Of a DNA stretch of 64,000 nt, positions 48,145-58,234 are shown one piece after another. Positions within the stretch are counted from its first letter, which is position 1. The number at the start of each line of letters is the position of its first letter. Below the pieces are notes generated by a model. It saw only the letters and a program-made list of their open reading frames with translations. It was not told the origin of the DNA and did no database searches. The translations under genes were made by a program, and so were the position numbers. This stretch comes from CAVZLD01 sp963776055 (lineage in GTDB: Bacteria; Planctomycetota; Planctomycetia; Pirellulales; Pirellulaceae): contig CAVZLD010000005.1 of the NCBI GenBank assembly GCA_963776055.1, positions 310,001 through 374,000 on the forward strand. The letters run 5' to 3'.

Positions 48145-48475
48145 GGACAGTCTTCCCGCGTTGTGGGACAGTCTTCCAGACTGTCCCGTAAGATGGTCTT
48201 CCAGACCATCATGCAGAATCCCCCCCAGACCATCACCTATTCATCGACTCCCACATCATCATCATTTGTCCACGGTTCACCCCGGCTGTTCTTGTGTTGG
48301 AATGTACTGCCACCGCATGGTGCGACGGTCTGGAAGACCGTCGAACGGGACAGTCTGGAAGACTGTCCCACAACGCGGGAAGACTGTCCCACAACGCGGG
48401 AAGACTGTCCCACAACGCGGGAAGACTGTCCCACAACGCGGGAAGACTGTCCCACCGTAACGCGGGAAGATTGAT
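48145..48475. repeat. Hairpin array 3, four perfect 21-base units plus four complete hairpins
   Basis: Complete dyads: GACAGTCTTCCAGACTGTC (48167-48185), GATGGTCTTCCAGACCATC (48192-48210), GACGGTCTGGAAGACCGTC (48324-48342) and GACAGTCTGGAAGACTGTC (48349-48367). Then units of GAAGACTGTCCCACAACGCG repeat at 21-base spacing to about 48475, in the opposite sense to array 1. Confidence 0.92.
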
Positions 48476-48606
48476 CCACGCGTTTTCTCTTCTGACACGC
48501 CCGAAAAGGAATTCCGCAGACCACCCGAGCGAAACCGGTGCGAATCGCAAGACTTTCGCTGCTCTTTCGAGTGTACCGGGCACGTTCCCGGCACATCGTT
48601 GGGCAA

Positions 48607-49659
48607 TCAGGCTGCGTGTGTCGAACGCCCCGCAGCACGCGAAAGAAGCTGCTCGCAGGCGGCCAGAACCATCGACACGTCGATCGCCTGCATCGCCAGG
48701 TTGGGGGCTCGGCGCCGCTGACGGCTGGTCCCCGACTGATAAAAGGCCTGAACGCGCAGATGCTCGGGTCCGTAGGCGCCGGAACGTTCGGGGCGAGTTG
48801 TTCCGTAGAGCCCCACGCAGGGCGTTCCAACCGCCGCCGCCAGATGCAACGGACCGGTATCGCCAGCGACACAAAGCCGCGCCTTCCGCAGCAAGGTTGC
48901 GAGTTCTTGCAGTGAGGTTGACGGAGCGAGCCAGGCATTCCCACCGGCGCGTTCGACGATTTCCACCGCCCAGCCTTTTTCTCGCTCACCGGCCCAGGCG
49001 ACCACCGACGGCAGATTGTGGCGTTCGCCCAGTTCGCGAGCCAACTGTCCGAACCGCCGCGCGGGCCAGGTTTTCGAGTCCCAGCCCGCACCCGGATTCA
49101 GGACGGCGAATCCACCGGTCAAATGCGTGTTGCGGATCAGCGCATCGATCGTTGGGGACTCCCACCGGGGCAATTCGAAGTGCGCTGCCGGTTGCTCCGA
49201 AGACCCCAACGGCTGAAGCAATTGCAGATACCGGTCCACGACGTGTTCAGCCGTCGGTGCCACGCGTACGTTGTTCAGCCACAAACTCAATTCGCGCCCC
49301 TGCGGTGCGGTGAATCCGATCCGCTGCGGCGCTCCACTCAGCCAACCCAGCAGCGCACTCTTCGTCAATCCCTGTGGATCCAGGCAAGTGTTAAACTGCT
49401 CGGCCCGCAGTTCGTTTCGCAGTTGGCGAATCGTCCTGAGCGACTTCAGCCAATCTCGGGGAACGACGATCGTGCGATCGAGGCCCGGATAACCCTCCAG
49501 CAGGCTGCTCGCCGAACGCTGTACTGCCCACGCGATGTAGGCGTTCGGAAAACGGCGTCGCAGGGCCCCCACAAGCGGCATGGTGTGAATGCAGTCACCG
49601 ACAGCACTCAACCGCGTGATCAGGAATCTACGTTGGTCGCGACCGTTGGTTTTCGCCAT
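48607..49659 (-). CDS. Glycosyltransferase family 9 (heptosyltransferase-like)
   Basis: 350 residues, intact, cytosolic face of the membrane. The family adds heptose or a related sugar to lipid-linked cores of envelope glycans. Marks: RFLITRLSAVGDCIHTMPLV near the N-terminus, then DPQGLTKSALLGWLSG, RIGFTAPQGRELS, VLNPGAGWDSKTWP (nucleotide-sugar binding), WAGEREKGWAVEIV, and CVAGDTGPLHLAAAVGTPCVGLYGTTRPERSGAYG with the conserved GDTG(P) and acidic contacts. No membrane helix. Start ATG 49659 is followed by a basic segment. DUF4254 and the WcaJ-like transferase nearby suggest a scattered envelope-sugar locus interrupted by the PEP-CTERM genes. Confidence 0.93.
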   Translation of the reverse strand: MAKTNGRDQRRFLITRLSAVGDCIHTMPLVGALRRRFPNAYIAWAVQRSASSLLEGYPGLDRTIVVPRDWLKSLRTIRQLRNELRAEQFNTCLDPQGLTKSALLGWLSGAPQRIGFTAPQGRELSLWLNNVRVAPTAEHVVDRYLQLLQPLGSSEQPAAHFELPRWESPTIDALIRNTHLTGGFAVLNPGAGWDSKTWPARRFGQLARELGERHNLPSVVAWAGEREKGWAVEIVERAGGNAWLAPSTSLQELATLLRKARLCVAGDTGPLHLAAAVGTPCVGLYGTTRPERSGAYGPEHLRVQAFYQSGTSRQRRRAPNLAMQAIDVSMVLAACEQLLSRAAGRSTHAA

Positions 49660-49974
49660 TCTTCAGATCCTCACACTGCCCCTGGAGGTCGAGCCGTAAT
49701 GCGGAGTGGTATGTTGGGGATTTCACCTTACGGGGAGATGCGAAGAGCTCTCCCCGGTCGCTACCGCGTCCGACCCTCCCGCGAGCGGGAGGGTGTGTCA
49801 GATTCTTTCCCATGAAGCATTCACTCTTTCGAATGAAGCACTGAAAAAGTGCACAACTTCTTCGCGGGAGGGCCTGTCAATTCTCTTCGAGCCAACACCT
49901 CCACGAGCCGGATGACCTCCCTGCGCGAGCAGATCATAGACGCAGCCGCCGAACAGCCCAAGAGGAATCTTGCT
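49660..49974. other. Intergenic region with a dispersed repeat
   Basis: About 315 bases. The part at 49718-49810, read on the minus strand, matches 19216-19320 (ACCCTCCCGCTCGCGGGAGG as a dyad, then CGGACGCGGTAGCGACCGGG). No gene seen. Confidence 0.5.
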
Positions 49975-50964
49975 CTACGGAAGATCCCCGGCTGGAAGCG
50001 CACGATCCTGCCCGGACGAAGGTGGCCCGGGTTCGTCTCCGCCCAGAAAGATCAACGCCAGCTGCAACAGAGTCACCAGGTCGAGCGCATTGTGATGCAG
50101 AATCGATTCGACGGTCGGAGAGCGACCGTCGCGGACATAGTCGTGATAGGCAGCCGGGATCTCCCGCCCGGGAATGTCTCCCGTCCGCTGACGCCCGCAG
50201 ATGTATTTTTCGAGTGTCTGCAAGCGACAGTTCGGAAGTTGACGCCGCCAACGCCTTCGGGCCGGATGTAACAGGTCCAGATGCACCGGTTCCGGTCGTT
50301 GCTGATCCGGCGTCAGCCGGTCGGTCGCACGCGGCGCAGTCGTTTCGCCGCTGGTTGTTCCGGGTGACGGAGGATTCGGGCAACGAAATCCCAGACGGTG
50401 CAAGGTACTGCGATCATGCACTTGCGGCCAATCGAAACTCTTGCCATTGAAGGTAATCAACAGCGACTTGGATCGGACGATATTCCACAGCGATTGCAGG
50501 AGTGCTTTTTCCTCACTGTAATCGCGGGCCCACAACTGCGTCAGTTGCAGTTCCCCGTGTTCTTCGTACAGCAAGCCGGCCAGAAAGATCATCGAACCGG
50601 CCAGGCCACAGGTTTCCAGATCCAGAAGCACGATCCCTTGTGGGAAGACACGCGTCAGCAAGCACAGTTCTGTCGGCGTTTCTCCCGCTGCGGAAGGGAA
50701 TGGTCGGCCGATGCATTTCTCGATGCATTGCGGACCGGACGGCCACAGTCGATCCAACGACTGCTCGATCCACCAGTGCTCGCCCCACACCGTCTGCCGC
50801 TCGCAACCATCCAGCAGCTCGATCGGACGGATCGATTCGTCTCGGTGGCTCGGTGGTTGGGTCGGTTTCGACGCGGGCAGGGATGCACGATGAAGTGCTT
50901 CCAGTCGTAATTGGACTTCCTGCGATAACATGAGAAAGGTCGCGGTTCGGACTTCTAAGGACAT
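49975..50964 (-). CDS. DEDD-type exonuclease, MrfB/YprB-like
   Basis: 329 residues with an RNase-H-like exonuclease core. Catalytic acids are visible in LLDLETCGLAGSMIFLAGL (motif I, D-x-E), LLITFNGKSFDWPQV (motif II Asp) and HNALDLVTLLQL (motif III, H-x3-D). The linker HPARRRWRRQLPNCRLQTLE followed by DIPGREIPAAYHDYVRDG is characteristic of the YprB/MrfB family. In Bacillus, MrfA helicase and MrfB nuclease act together in a mitomycin C repair route. Here the gene overlaps the end of the MrfA-like helicase by ten bases, strongly suggesting the same pair. Residues 1-100 form a poorly conserved helical N-terminus. Start ATG 50964. Confidence 0.88.
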   Translation of the reverse strand: MSLEVRTATFLMLSQEVQLRLEALHRASLPASKPTQPPSHRDESIRPIELLDGCERQTVWGEHWWIEQSLDRLWPSGPQCIEKCIGRPFPSAAGETPTELCLLTRVFPQGIVLLDLETCGLAGSMIFLAGLLYEEHGELQLTQLWARDYSEEKALLQSLWNIVRSKSLLITFNGKSFDWPQVHDRSTLHRLGFRCPNPPSPGTTSGETTAPRATDRLTPDQQRPEPVHLDLLHPARRRWRRQLPNCRLQTLEKYICGRQRTGDIPGREIPAAYHDYVRDGRSPTVESILHHNALDLVTLLQLALIFLGGDEPGPPSSGQDRALPAGDLP

Positions 50965-53416
50965 CTAGTTGAGCAAAGCAGTGAAGAAGGACCGTCCGTT
51001 TGTTCCTGGTCCAGCAGCAGGTGCAGCAAGTGGATCGCGGCCTGCTTATTCGGCATCGGATAACCACGCAGCAGATCGGGATCGCTGTGGATGGCAGGTC
51101 GTTGTTGCGGCAGCCCAACGCAACTGGGACAGCCTTCCTCACATTCGCATTCCACCACCATTTGCCGACAGAGCTCGAGCAGCTGTCGTATGCGGTGGAA
51201 GCCTTGCTGACTGTAACCCAACCCTCCCGGATAACGGTCGTAGAGGATCATTGTGCTGTGGCCAAGATTCTTGCTATCCACGACGCCACTGAGATCGCGA
51301 CTGTCACACATCGCGATCAGAGGCAGGGCTTCGATCGCCAGATTCCGCAACCCGCACAGGCCTTCGCCGGTGCGTAAGCCCGCCTGCTTCATTGTCTGGC
51401 GAATGCTGTCATGAGGCATCAGCCAGAGTGCACACGTCGGCAGATTCTGTGCGGGAATATCGACCGCTCCAAATCCAACATTCTCGCGCGTGCCGAACTT
51501 GATCTTCTTGAAGGCAACGGTTTGCCAACTGACGTCCACGGCCCCGTACTCCAACAGGACCGCCGGCACCGATTCGCTCGAGTCACGTGTTTCCCTCAGT
51601 TGCACGTGGCTCTCGAGCACGGCTTGCGTGTAGTAATCCATCTCCCGCCGTTCGGCGTAAGCCACCTTGCCTTGCAGATCGAGTTCGCGAATGAAGAAGG
51701 TCTCTCCGTTGTGCAGGTAGACCGCCTGCGGATAGATCAATTCCGGCGCACTGATCGCATCGACATTGGCAATGACCTGGTGTTCGCGGGACATCTCGTG
51801 GCGGGGAGTTCCCAGCGGAGGCGCATCCAGGCTTCGCGACTGCGATGCGCGAATCCGTTTCCGCCAGCGGAAGCATCTCCCGAGACCGACAGAGCACAAT
51901 GCTGAACGTTTCGTCACTCATGTGCCGCAGACTGATCTTCTGGGCGGGATTCTGTCCGCCACTAAAGTAGATCTTGCCGGCCACCGGAGCCAATTCACGA
52001 GCCTCGCAAAGCACCTCGGCGACGGCGGTCGCCGGATCACCGAACCGGGCCGACAGCTGCTCGTCCAACGGCAACTCGAAAGCGGCGGCCTTCAGATGTT
52101 TGGCCAGCACGTACGTGTTTGCGGGATCCACGACAGCATGTTCCGGCGACTGGGAAAAAAAGTACTGCGGGTGCCGCAACAAATACTGATCCACCGGATC
52201 ATTGCCCGCCAACAGAATCGCCAGACTTTCATCCTGACGACGCCCACTTCGGCCCGCTTGCTGCCAAGTGCTGGCGATCGTCCCCGGATAGTGCACAAGG
52301 AGCGCCACGTCCAGTGATCCAATATCAATTCCCAACTCGAGTGCGTTCGTCGCCGCAACGCCGCGCAATCGTCCACGGAACAAGGCTTGCTCGATCTCGC
52401 GCCGCTCGTTCGGCAGGTACCCGCCCCGGTAGGCACGCAGTTGATCGGCAAGTGGAGAACGTTGTTCCCGCAGAGCGTCCTGGGCGTAACGATGCACCAG
52501 TTCGGCCGCCTGCCGCGTGCGCGTGAAGGTCAAGGTTTGCCCGCCCTGCAACATGGCTTGCACCATCAGCCAGACCGCATCGTCCGCGGCACTCTGACGC
52601 GCCAACTGGTCCTGGCCCAGCGGAGACGGGTTCCACAGCACAAACTGCTTGCGCCGCGCGGAGATCCGTCTTGGTCGATCACCTGTACGTCTCGACCCAG
52701 CAGACGCGATGTCAACTCACCCGGATTGGCGATCGTGGCACTGGCGGCCAGAAAAACCGGCTGGCTGCCGTAGTGCTGACAGACGCGGATCAACCGTCGC
52801 AACACACACGCCACATTGGCGCCCAGAATGCCGCGGTACGTGTGCACTTCATCCAAGACGACAAAGCGAAGCTGACTGAAAAACGGTTGCCACTTGGGAT
52901 GATAGGGCAGGATCGATGCATGCAGCATGTCGGGGTTGGAGAGCACCAGATTTGCTTCGGCCTTGATTCGTCGCCGCTGCGCCGTGGGGGTATCTCCGTC
53001 GTACACGCCCGGCTGCATGTGCGCCATCAGCGACTCGCTACCAGCCAGCAGCTCTAGCTGACCCTTCAACTGGTCCTGGGCCAGCGCCTTGGTGGGAAAC
53101 AGATACAGCGCCCGCGCCGAGGGATCCTCCAGGCAGGTCTCCAAAATCGGCAAGTTGTAACACAGCGTCTTGCCGCTGGCCGTGCCGGTCACCACCACCC
53201 AATCTTGCGCTTGCCGCGCAGCTTCGAGCGCCGCCACCTGATGCCGATAAAGTTGTTCAACACCTCGCTCGCGCAGCAACTGCTGAATCGGCTCCGGCAG
53301 TGGCCGCGCGGCGCGGCAAAATCCCCCCGCCGCTCTGGCAAGGTCTCCTGATGAACGATCTGCCCGCGGTACCGCGGATGCGCTCTCACCGCCTGCAAAA
53401 ACTTAGAAACATCCAT
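50955..53416 (-). CDS. DEAD/DEAH helicase with DUF1998-type zinc region, MrfA/YprA-like (three frameshifts)
   Basis: ATG 53416 (MDVSKFLQAVRAHPRYRGQI) begins about 820 residues. Helicase motifs: YRHQVAALEAA (Q-type), TGTASGKTLCYNLPI (Walker A), VLDEVHTYRG (DEVH), SATIANPGEL, ATNALELGIDIGSLD and WQQAGRSGRRQDESLAIL (VI). The C-terminal DUF1998 part ends with CECEEGCPSCVG, a four-cysteine zinc-binding cluster required in MrfA. Frame breaks lie near 53320, 52640 and about 51860. The pieces are 53416-53310, 53279-52640, 52641-about 51860 and about 51860-50955. The family unwinds DNA 3'-5' in excision repair of crosslinks. The downstream gene encodes its probable nuclease partner. Confidence 0.87.
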
Positions 53417-54289
53417 GTCGCTCTCACGTTCACGTCCCCATCGAATACTAGACAGGCGTTTAGTATAGGGATTCCACCCGATCGCTCAAAGCGCAACGCC
53501 CCCAACCCCGGGACAGGCCATGCAAAGCCCCAGCATGCTCTGCTGAGCAGAGGGGCGAACGCGGATGAACGCGGATCGGAGATGCTCGCGCCAGGCCCTC
53601 AACCCCGGGACAGGCCATGCGATTGCCGGCCAGCTGAGCCACACCCAACCCCGGGACAGGCCATGCAAAGCCCCAGCGATCGGCTGCGGCGGAACAGTTA
53701 CGGGACCCAGGCCGGGCGGATACTCGGCGGCCGAGTAGGCCACACAGCCGAACCGGGATGGCTATCGCGGATGAGCACTAAGAGAGTGATCGCTGCTCAG
53801 CAGAGCAAGAAACAATCGCCAGTTGTCTCGTTTCATCGGATGAATCCTCCTTGGTGTTCGGAGTCTCGCACTTCCACCGGGATGGAACCCTCGGAGGGAA
53901 CTCTCAAGCATCTCTCATGCCGAAAGCCGCGGTCCGTCAAGCTGCACCGTATCCAGCAGGGTGGAACGTCGCACGGCATTTTCTTCCGCCGCGCGCCGGT
54001 CGTCGAATGCGTGTCAGCACCGAGACAGTTGTTGTCAGCTTGATACGGCGGCTTGTCAGAACTCGTGACGCCGGCGCAGTGAAAGCCAGCAAACGTTGGA
54101 TGGCTACCCGGTGACTGTGCTCAGCATGGCTTCGCACCGGGAAAGTACAGTAGGATAGAGTGGAATGGAGGGGGACCGAACGACCGTGATCGCGTGCGGG
54201 CGGTTCCGACATGCTCCCGCCCCACCGGGTGGCTTGAGGACGCCACGCGGTTCCGCGATGCGCACGAAGTAATGCCAGCACTATCTTTG
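53417..54289. other. Intergenic region with a 21-base repeat in three copies
   Basis: About 870 bases without a convincing gene. CAACCCCGGGACAGGCCATG occurs at 53503, 53600 and 53646; copies 1 and 3 continue with AAAGCCCCAGC. GCTCTGCTGAGCAGAG (53537-53552) is a perfect dyad echoed by GCTGCTCAGCAGAGC at about 53794. Open frames over 53300-54040 lack coding character. Confidence 0.6.
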
Positions 54290-56360
54290 ATGAATAAGAT
54301 CGGCCGTCGAGCGATGTTCGGCCTGTTGTTGCTGATCACCTCCACGGGGCGGTCCTCGGCGGAGCATTGGTCCTTCGTGCCGATCCGTCGTCCCCCTCTG
54401 CCGACCGTCCAACGCGGTGACTGGGCCCTCAACGCAATTGACCGGTTCGTGCTCGCTCAATTAGAAAAAGCCGGTCGCGCGCCCGCCCAGGCCGCATCAC
54501 CGGCCGAGTTGCTGCGGCGAGTGACCCTGGACCTGACCGGCCTGCCTCCGACACCGGTCGAACTCGACGCCTTCCTCGCCGACCAAGCCCCCGACGCTTA
54601 CGAACGAGTCCTCGACCGCCTGCTGCAGTCTCCGCGGTACGGCGAGCATCGCGCACGATTCTGGTTGGATGCAGCCCGTTATGGCGACACGCACGGCCTG
54701 CATTTTGACAATGAAAGAGCGATCTGGCCGTATCGCGATTGGGTCGTGGCAGCGTTCAATCGCAACCAGCCTTTCGACGAATTCACAATGGAACAAGTGG
54801 CTGGAGATCTTCTGCCCAACGCCACGATTGCCCAACGCGTGGCCACCGGATTTCATCGCTGCAATGTCGCCACGGGCGAGGAAGGGGCGATCCCGAAAGA
54901 GTATCGCATGCGGTATGCCATCGACCGAGTCGAAACGACCGGCACAGTCTGGATGGGCCTGACACTTGGCTGCGCCGCTTGTCACGATCACCCGTATGAC
55001 CCGGTCTCTCAAACCGAGTTCTATCGTTTGGTCGCGATCTTCAACCAAGTCGCCGAACCAGCAATCCACGGCAACGCACTCTTGCCTCCCCCCACAGTCA
55101 AGACGCCCAGTGCGGCGCAGTCGTTGGCCCATCAACGGCTTCGGCAAACGGTCCAGCCCGCCGCCGCAACCACAGGGCAGGTCGCAGCACGGAACACGAA
55201 AGTCACAGATGACTCGTTGTTGTCATACCAGCAGCAACAACGGCTGCGCCGGCTGGAAAGCGCTTTCTCGGGTACGATGGTGATGCGCGATTTGAGTCGA
55301 CCGCGGCCAACGTACGAGTTGATTCGCGGCCAGTACGATCAACCAGCGCAGCCAGTGGCACCGGACGTACCGGATTTTCTTCCGTCGCTGCCGGAAACAT
55401 CCCGGCCAAATCGCCTGGCTCTGGCACGCTGGCTGGTCCGCGACGATCATCCCCTGACGGCGCGAGTCGCGGTCAACCATTTCTGGCAGCAGTATTTCGG
55501 CATCGGCATCGTCGAAACCAGCGAAGACTTCGGAATCGAGGGGGCACTGCCTTCGCACCCGCAGTTATTGGATTGGCTGGCCGCCGAATTCATCGAAAGC
55601 GGCTGGAACGTCAAGGCCTTGCAACGACTGATCGTCTCGTCGGCGACCTATCGGCAGAGCGCAGTTGACACCGAGCAGGCCTACCGCCAGGACCCGCGCA
55701 ACCGCAGCCTGGCGCGGACCGCGTTATCGCATGGACGCAGAAATGATTCGCGATCAGGCTCTCTTTGCCGGGGGCCTGTTGGTGGAACAACTGGGTGGTC
55801 GAGGGGTGAAGCCCTACCAGCCCGCCGGCGTGTGGGAGGCGGTCGCGCACCCGCTGAGCAACACGGCGCACTATGACCAGGGACACGGCGAAGAGCTGTA
55901 CCGGCGTAGCCTCTATACTTTTTGGAAGCGCACCGCTCCACCACCGGCGATGCAGATTCTGGATGCCCCATCGCGAGAGACCTGTCGCGTACGTCGGTCA
56001 CGCACCAATACTCCGTCCGCCGCCCTGTTGATGATGAACGACATTCCATTCATCGAAGCGGCTCGCAAATTGGCCGAGAATCTGCAGCAACCGCGCGAGC
56101 TGAATGATGCGCAACGGCTTGCGAACATGTTCCGCCGACTGACCGCGCACGACCCGGATCCGGTGGAACGGACGGAACTGAAGCGTGTTCTGCAACAGTT
56201 TCGCCAGCAGTACGCCACTGATCCTGCCGCCGCGAAGCAACTGCTCCGTGTCGGCGAATCACCCGTTTCCTTCGCCATCACAACAGATGACCAGGAACTG
56301 GCCGCATGGACGATGGTCGCCAGCCTGCTGTTGAACCTGGACGAAACGATCACCAAGTAG
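54290..56360 (+). CDS. PSD1 (DUF1549/DUF1553) planctomycete surface protein (one frameshift)
   Basis: ATG 54290 gives a signal peptide (AMFGLLLLITSTGRSSAEH). DUF1549 follows (ALNAIDRFVLAQLEKAG, LLRRVTLDLTGLPPTP, RFWLDAARYGDTHGLHFDN, YRMRYAIDRVETTGTVWMGL) with CAACHDHPYDP, a CxxCH-like heme-type site inside the domain. DUF1553 starts at RPNRLALARWLVRDDHPLTA, with VNHFWQQYFGIGIVETSEDF. The frame breaks near 55715: two bases appear missing before GPRYRMDAEMIRDQAL, and coding continues to 56360. About 690 residues. It lacks the usual N-terminal PSCyt1 cytochrome domain, and the DUF1501 partner normally found next door is absent. Role unknown; thought to act in the periplasm. Confidence 0.88.
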
Positions 56361-56379
56361 TCCCGCCAGGAGGCGGCCG

Positions 56380-57939
56380 ATGTCCAACTTGTTGCGGGAA
56401 GAGGCGCTGGCCATCTGGAGGGCCGGCGTCGACGCGGTGCGCAGCGATCAACTCGTACGCCAACACGTGTCGGTGCGCGACCGACACTTGATCATCGGCC
56501 CGGATGAATGGCCCCTGGACCAGATTGGGAAAATCTGCGTCGTCGGCGCTGGGAAGGCCGGTGCCGGAATGGCCGCTGGCTTGGAGCAGGCTCTGGGCGA
56601 ATCCGTAATCAGATCGCACCAGTTGTCCGGATGGGTGAATGTTCCAGAAGACTGCGTGCGACCGCTGCGCGCAATTCATCTGCACGCCGCTCGACCGGCC
56701 GGTGTGAACGAACCCACACGACAAGGTCAAGCAGGAGCGGAAGAGATCCTGCGGCGCGTGGCCGGATTGCACCCGCAAGATCTGTGTCTCTGCTTACTCT
56801 CCGGTGGCGGATCCGCCCTGCTACCCGCTCCGCAGCCTGGCATCTCACTCGAAGAGAAGCTGCAGATTACGCGATACTTGAGTGCCGCGGGGGCAAGTAT
56901 TCAGGAGCTCAATGCGGTTCGCCGTCAACTCAGCCGCATCAAAGGCGGCGGCCTGGCCCGCGCTTGCCGCGCCGGACAAATCGTGGTCCTGATGATCTCC
57001 GACGTGATCGGCGATCCGCTCGACGTCATCGCATCCGGGCCAACCGTCGAGCCCTCGAACCCAACCGACGCCGCCAAGCTCGCCATCACGGTAGCGCGAA
57101 AATACGATCTGTCACACGCCGGCGTGGGGGACCATGTGCTGCAACACATCGAACGTCCGGCGGCAGCAGCGGCCAGTGCAACCAAGACCGCCAACGTCCA
57201 TCACCTCGTCATCGGGAATAACCGCGTCGCCTGTGAAGCCGCCGCCGCGGAAGCTCGACGCCGCGGATACGAAACTCGGATCGAGCCTCCCGAATCGGCC
57301 GAGACCACCGCCGAAAGCATGGGACAACAGCTCGCCGAAACGCTGCGGAAGCTCAGCCACTCGCCAACACCCCAGTGCGTCGTCTGTGGCGGCGAACCTG
57401 TCGTCCGCTTGTCAGCTCCCCCAGATCGTGGCCTGGGCGGTCGCAACCAACAATTGGCCCTCGCCGCACTCCAACACTTACTGCACCAAAATCCAGCATT
57501 CCTGGCCAAGAGCGCGGAAGGCCTGCGCCCCCGCCCTCCGGAAAGCCGGACGGAACAGAATGCGAAACCCTCGAAACACACGCCGGAGCCGCATCGGACA
57601 TCCCCACACGACGAGCTTTCCAACCCACTGCGCAACGGTGCGCTGCTCTCCGGCGGCACAGACGGCGAGGATGGCCCTACGGACGCCGCCGGCGCCGTCA
57701 TCGATGCACAACTCGCCGCAGATACTCGCGATCAAGCCCTCGACCCCGCGCCTTACTTGCTGCGAAATGATGCCTACCACTTCTTCGCTGCAACCGATGG
57801 TTTGATCTGTACCGGCCCCACGCACACCAATGTCTGCGACCTGCGAGTCGTGCTGCGCGTCGGGCAGACTTCCCGTCTGCCACAGAAAAAACCCAACCTC
57901 CCTGAGCTGCTCCCCCAAGCCCCTCCCAGGCAATCCTAA
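56380..57939 (+). CDS. Glycerate 2-kinase, MOFRL family
   Basis: 519 residues. The family phosphorylates D-glycerate at position 2, feeding 2-phosphoglycerate to glycolysis. Domain one (DUF4147) has CVVGAGKAGAGMAAGLE, CLLSGGGSALLPAPQ, LNAVRRQLSRIKGGGLA and SDVIGDPLDVIASGPT. The MOFRL domain shows GLGGRNQQLALAAL and SGGTDGEDGPTDAAGA, with THTNVCDL at the end. An insertion of about 45 residues rich in Pro/Arg/Glu splits the MOFRL domain (nt 57500-57640), and a basic proline-rich tail follows. ATG 56380 follows GGAGG by five bases and lies 19 bases after the PSD1 gene. Confidence 0.93.
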   Translation: MSNLLREEALAIWRAGVDAVRSDQLVRQHVSVRDRHLIIGPDEWPLDQIGKICVVGAGKAGAGMAAGLEQALGESVIRSHQLSGWVNVPEDCVRPLRAIHLHAARPAGVNEPTRQGQAGAEEILRRVAGLHPQDLCLCLLSGGGSALLPAPQPGISLEEKLQITRYLSAAGASIQELNAVRRQLSRIKGGGLARACRAGQIVVLMISDVIGDPLDVIASGPTVEPSNPTDAAKLAITVARKYDLSHAGVGDHVLQHIERPAAAAASATKTANVHHLVIGNNRVACEAAAAEARRRGYETRIEPPESAETTAESMGQQLAETLRKLSHSPTPQCVVCGGEPVVRLSAPPDRGLGGRNQQLALAALQHLLHQNPAFLAKSAEGLRPRPPESRTEQNAKPSKHTPEPHRTSPHDELSNPLRNGALLSGGTDGEDGPTDAAGAVIDAQLAADTRDQALDPAPYLLRNDAYHFFAATDGLICTGPTHTNVCDLRVVLRVGQTSRLPQKKPNLPELLPQAPPRQS

Positions 57940-58094
57940 CGAGCAAGGCAGCCCCAGGAAGATGTCTCGCCCCCAACACTTGCCAGCGACAAACGCGGAA
58001 GAAGAACTTGCCGTTTGGCGAGGAAGGGACCGGTTGTGGCGAGGATGGCAGAGGATCGAGATGGGTTGGATTGTTGATTGCGGGATGCAGGTAG

Positions 58095-58160
58095 ACCGAC
58101 TGGAAGTCGGTGCTACGAGACGGACTGGAAGTCCGTCCCACCGCGTTGTCCGTCCCACCG
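58095..58160. repeat. GGA-loop hairpins and a short direct repeat
   Basis: ACCGACTGGAAGTCGGT (58095-58111) and GACGGACTGGAAGTCCGTC (58119-58137), then CCGTCCCACCGCGTTGT twice (58132 and 58150). They stand between the convergent kinase and ketoacyl synthase genes; nothing else is seen in 57940-58234. Confidence 0.85.
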
Positions 58161-58234
58161 CGTTGTCCGCCTCGCGACACCTTCCGGGACAACAAAACCT
58201 CCGAGACCACAAAGAGTCAGCCCCCGGGAGGAAG

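Larger units (their letters stand above)
47723..48606. other. Repeat-rich intergenic region upstream of PEP-CTERM paralog 3
   Basis: About 880 bases with no supported gene. It holds the PEP-CTERM leader (AACTCCCTGCGCTAG), the conserved 20-base block at 47853-47872 and the hairpin array at 48145-48475. The rest shows GC-rich DNA. Short open frames across the array only translate the repeat. Confidence 0.5.

Noticed and set aside
36829..48475. Possible CRISPR arrays
   Set aside because: Units are contiguous, with no unique spacers between them, lengths of 20-27 bases, and no cas genes nearby.
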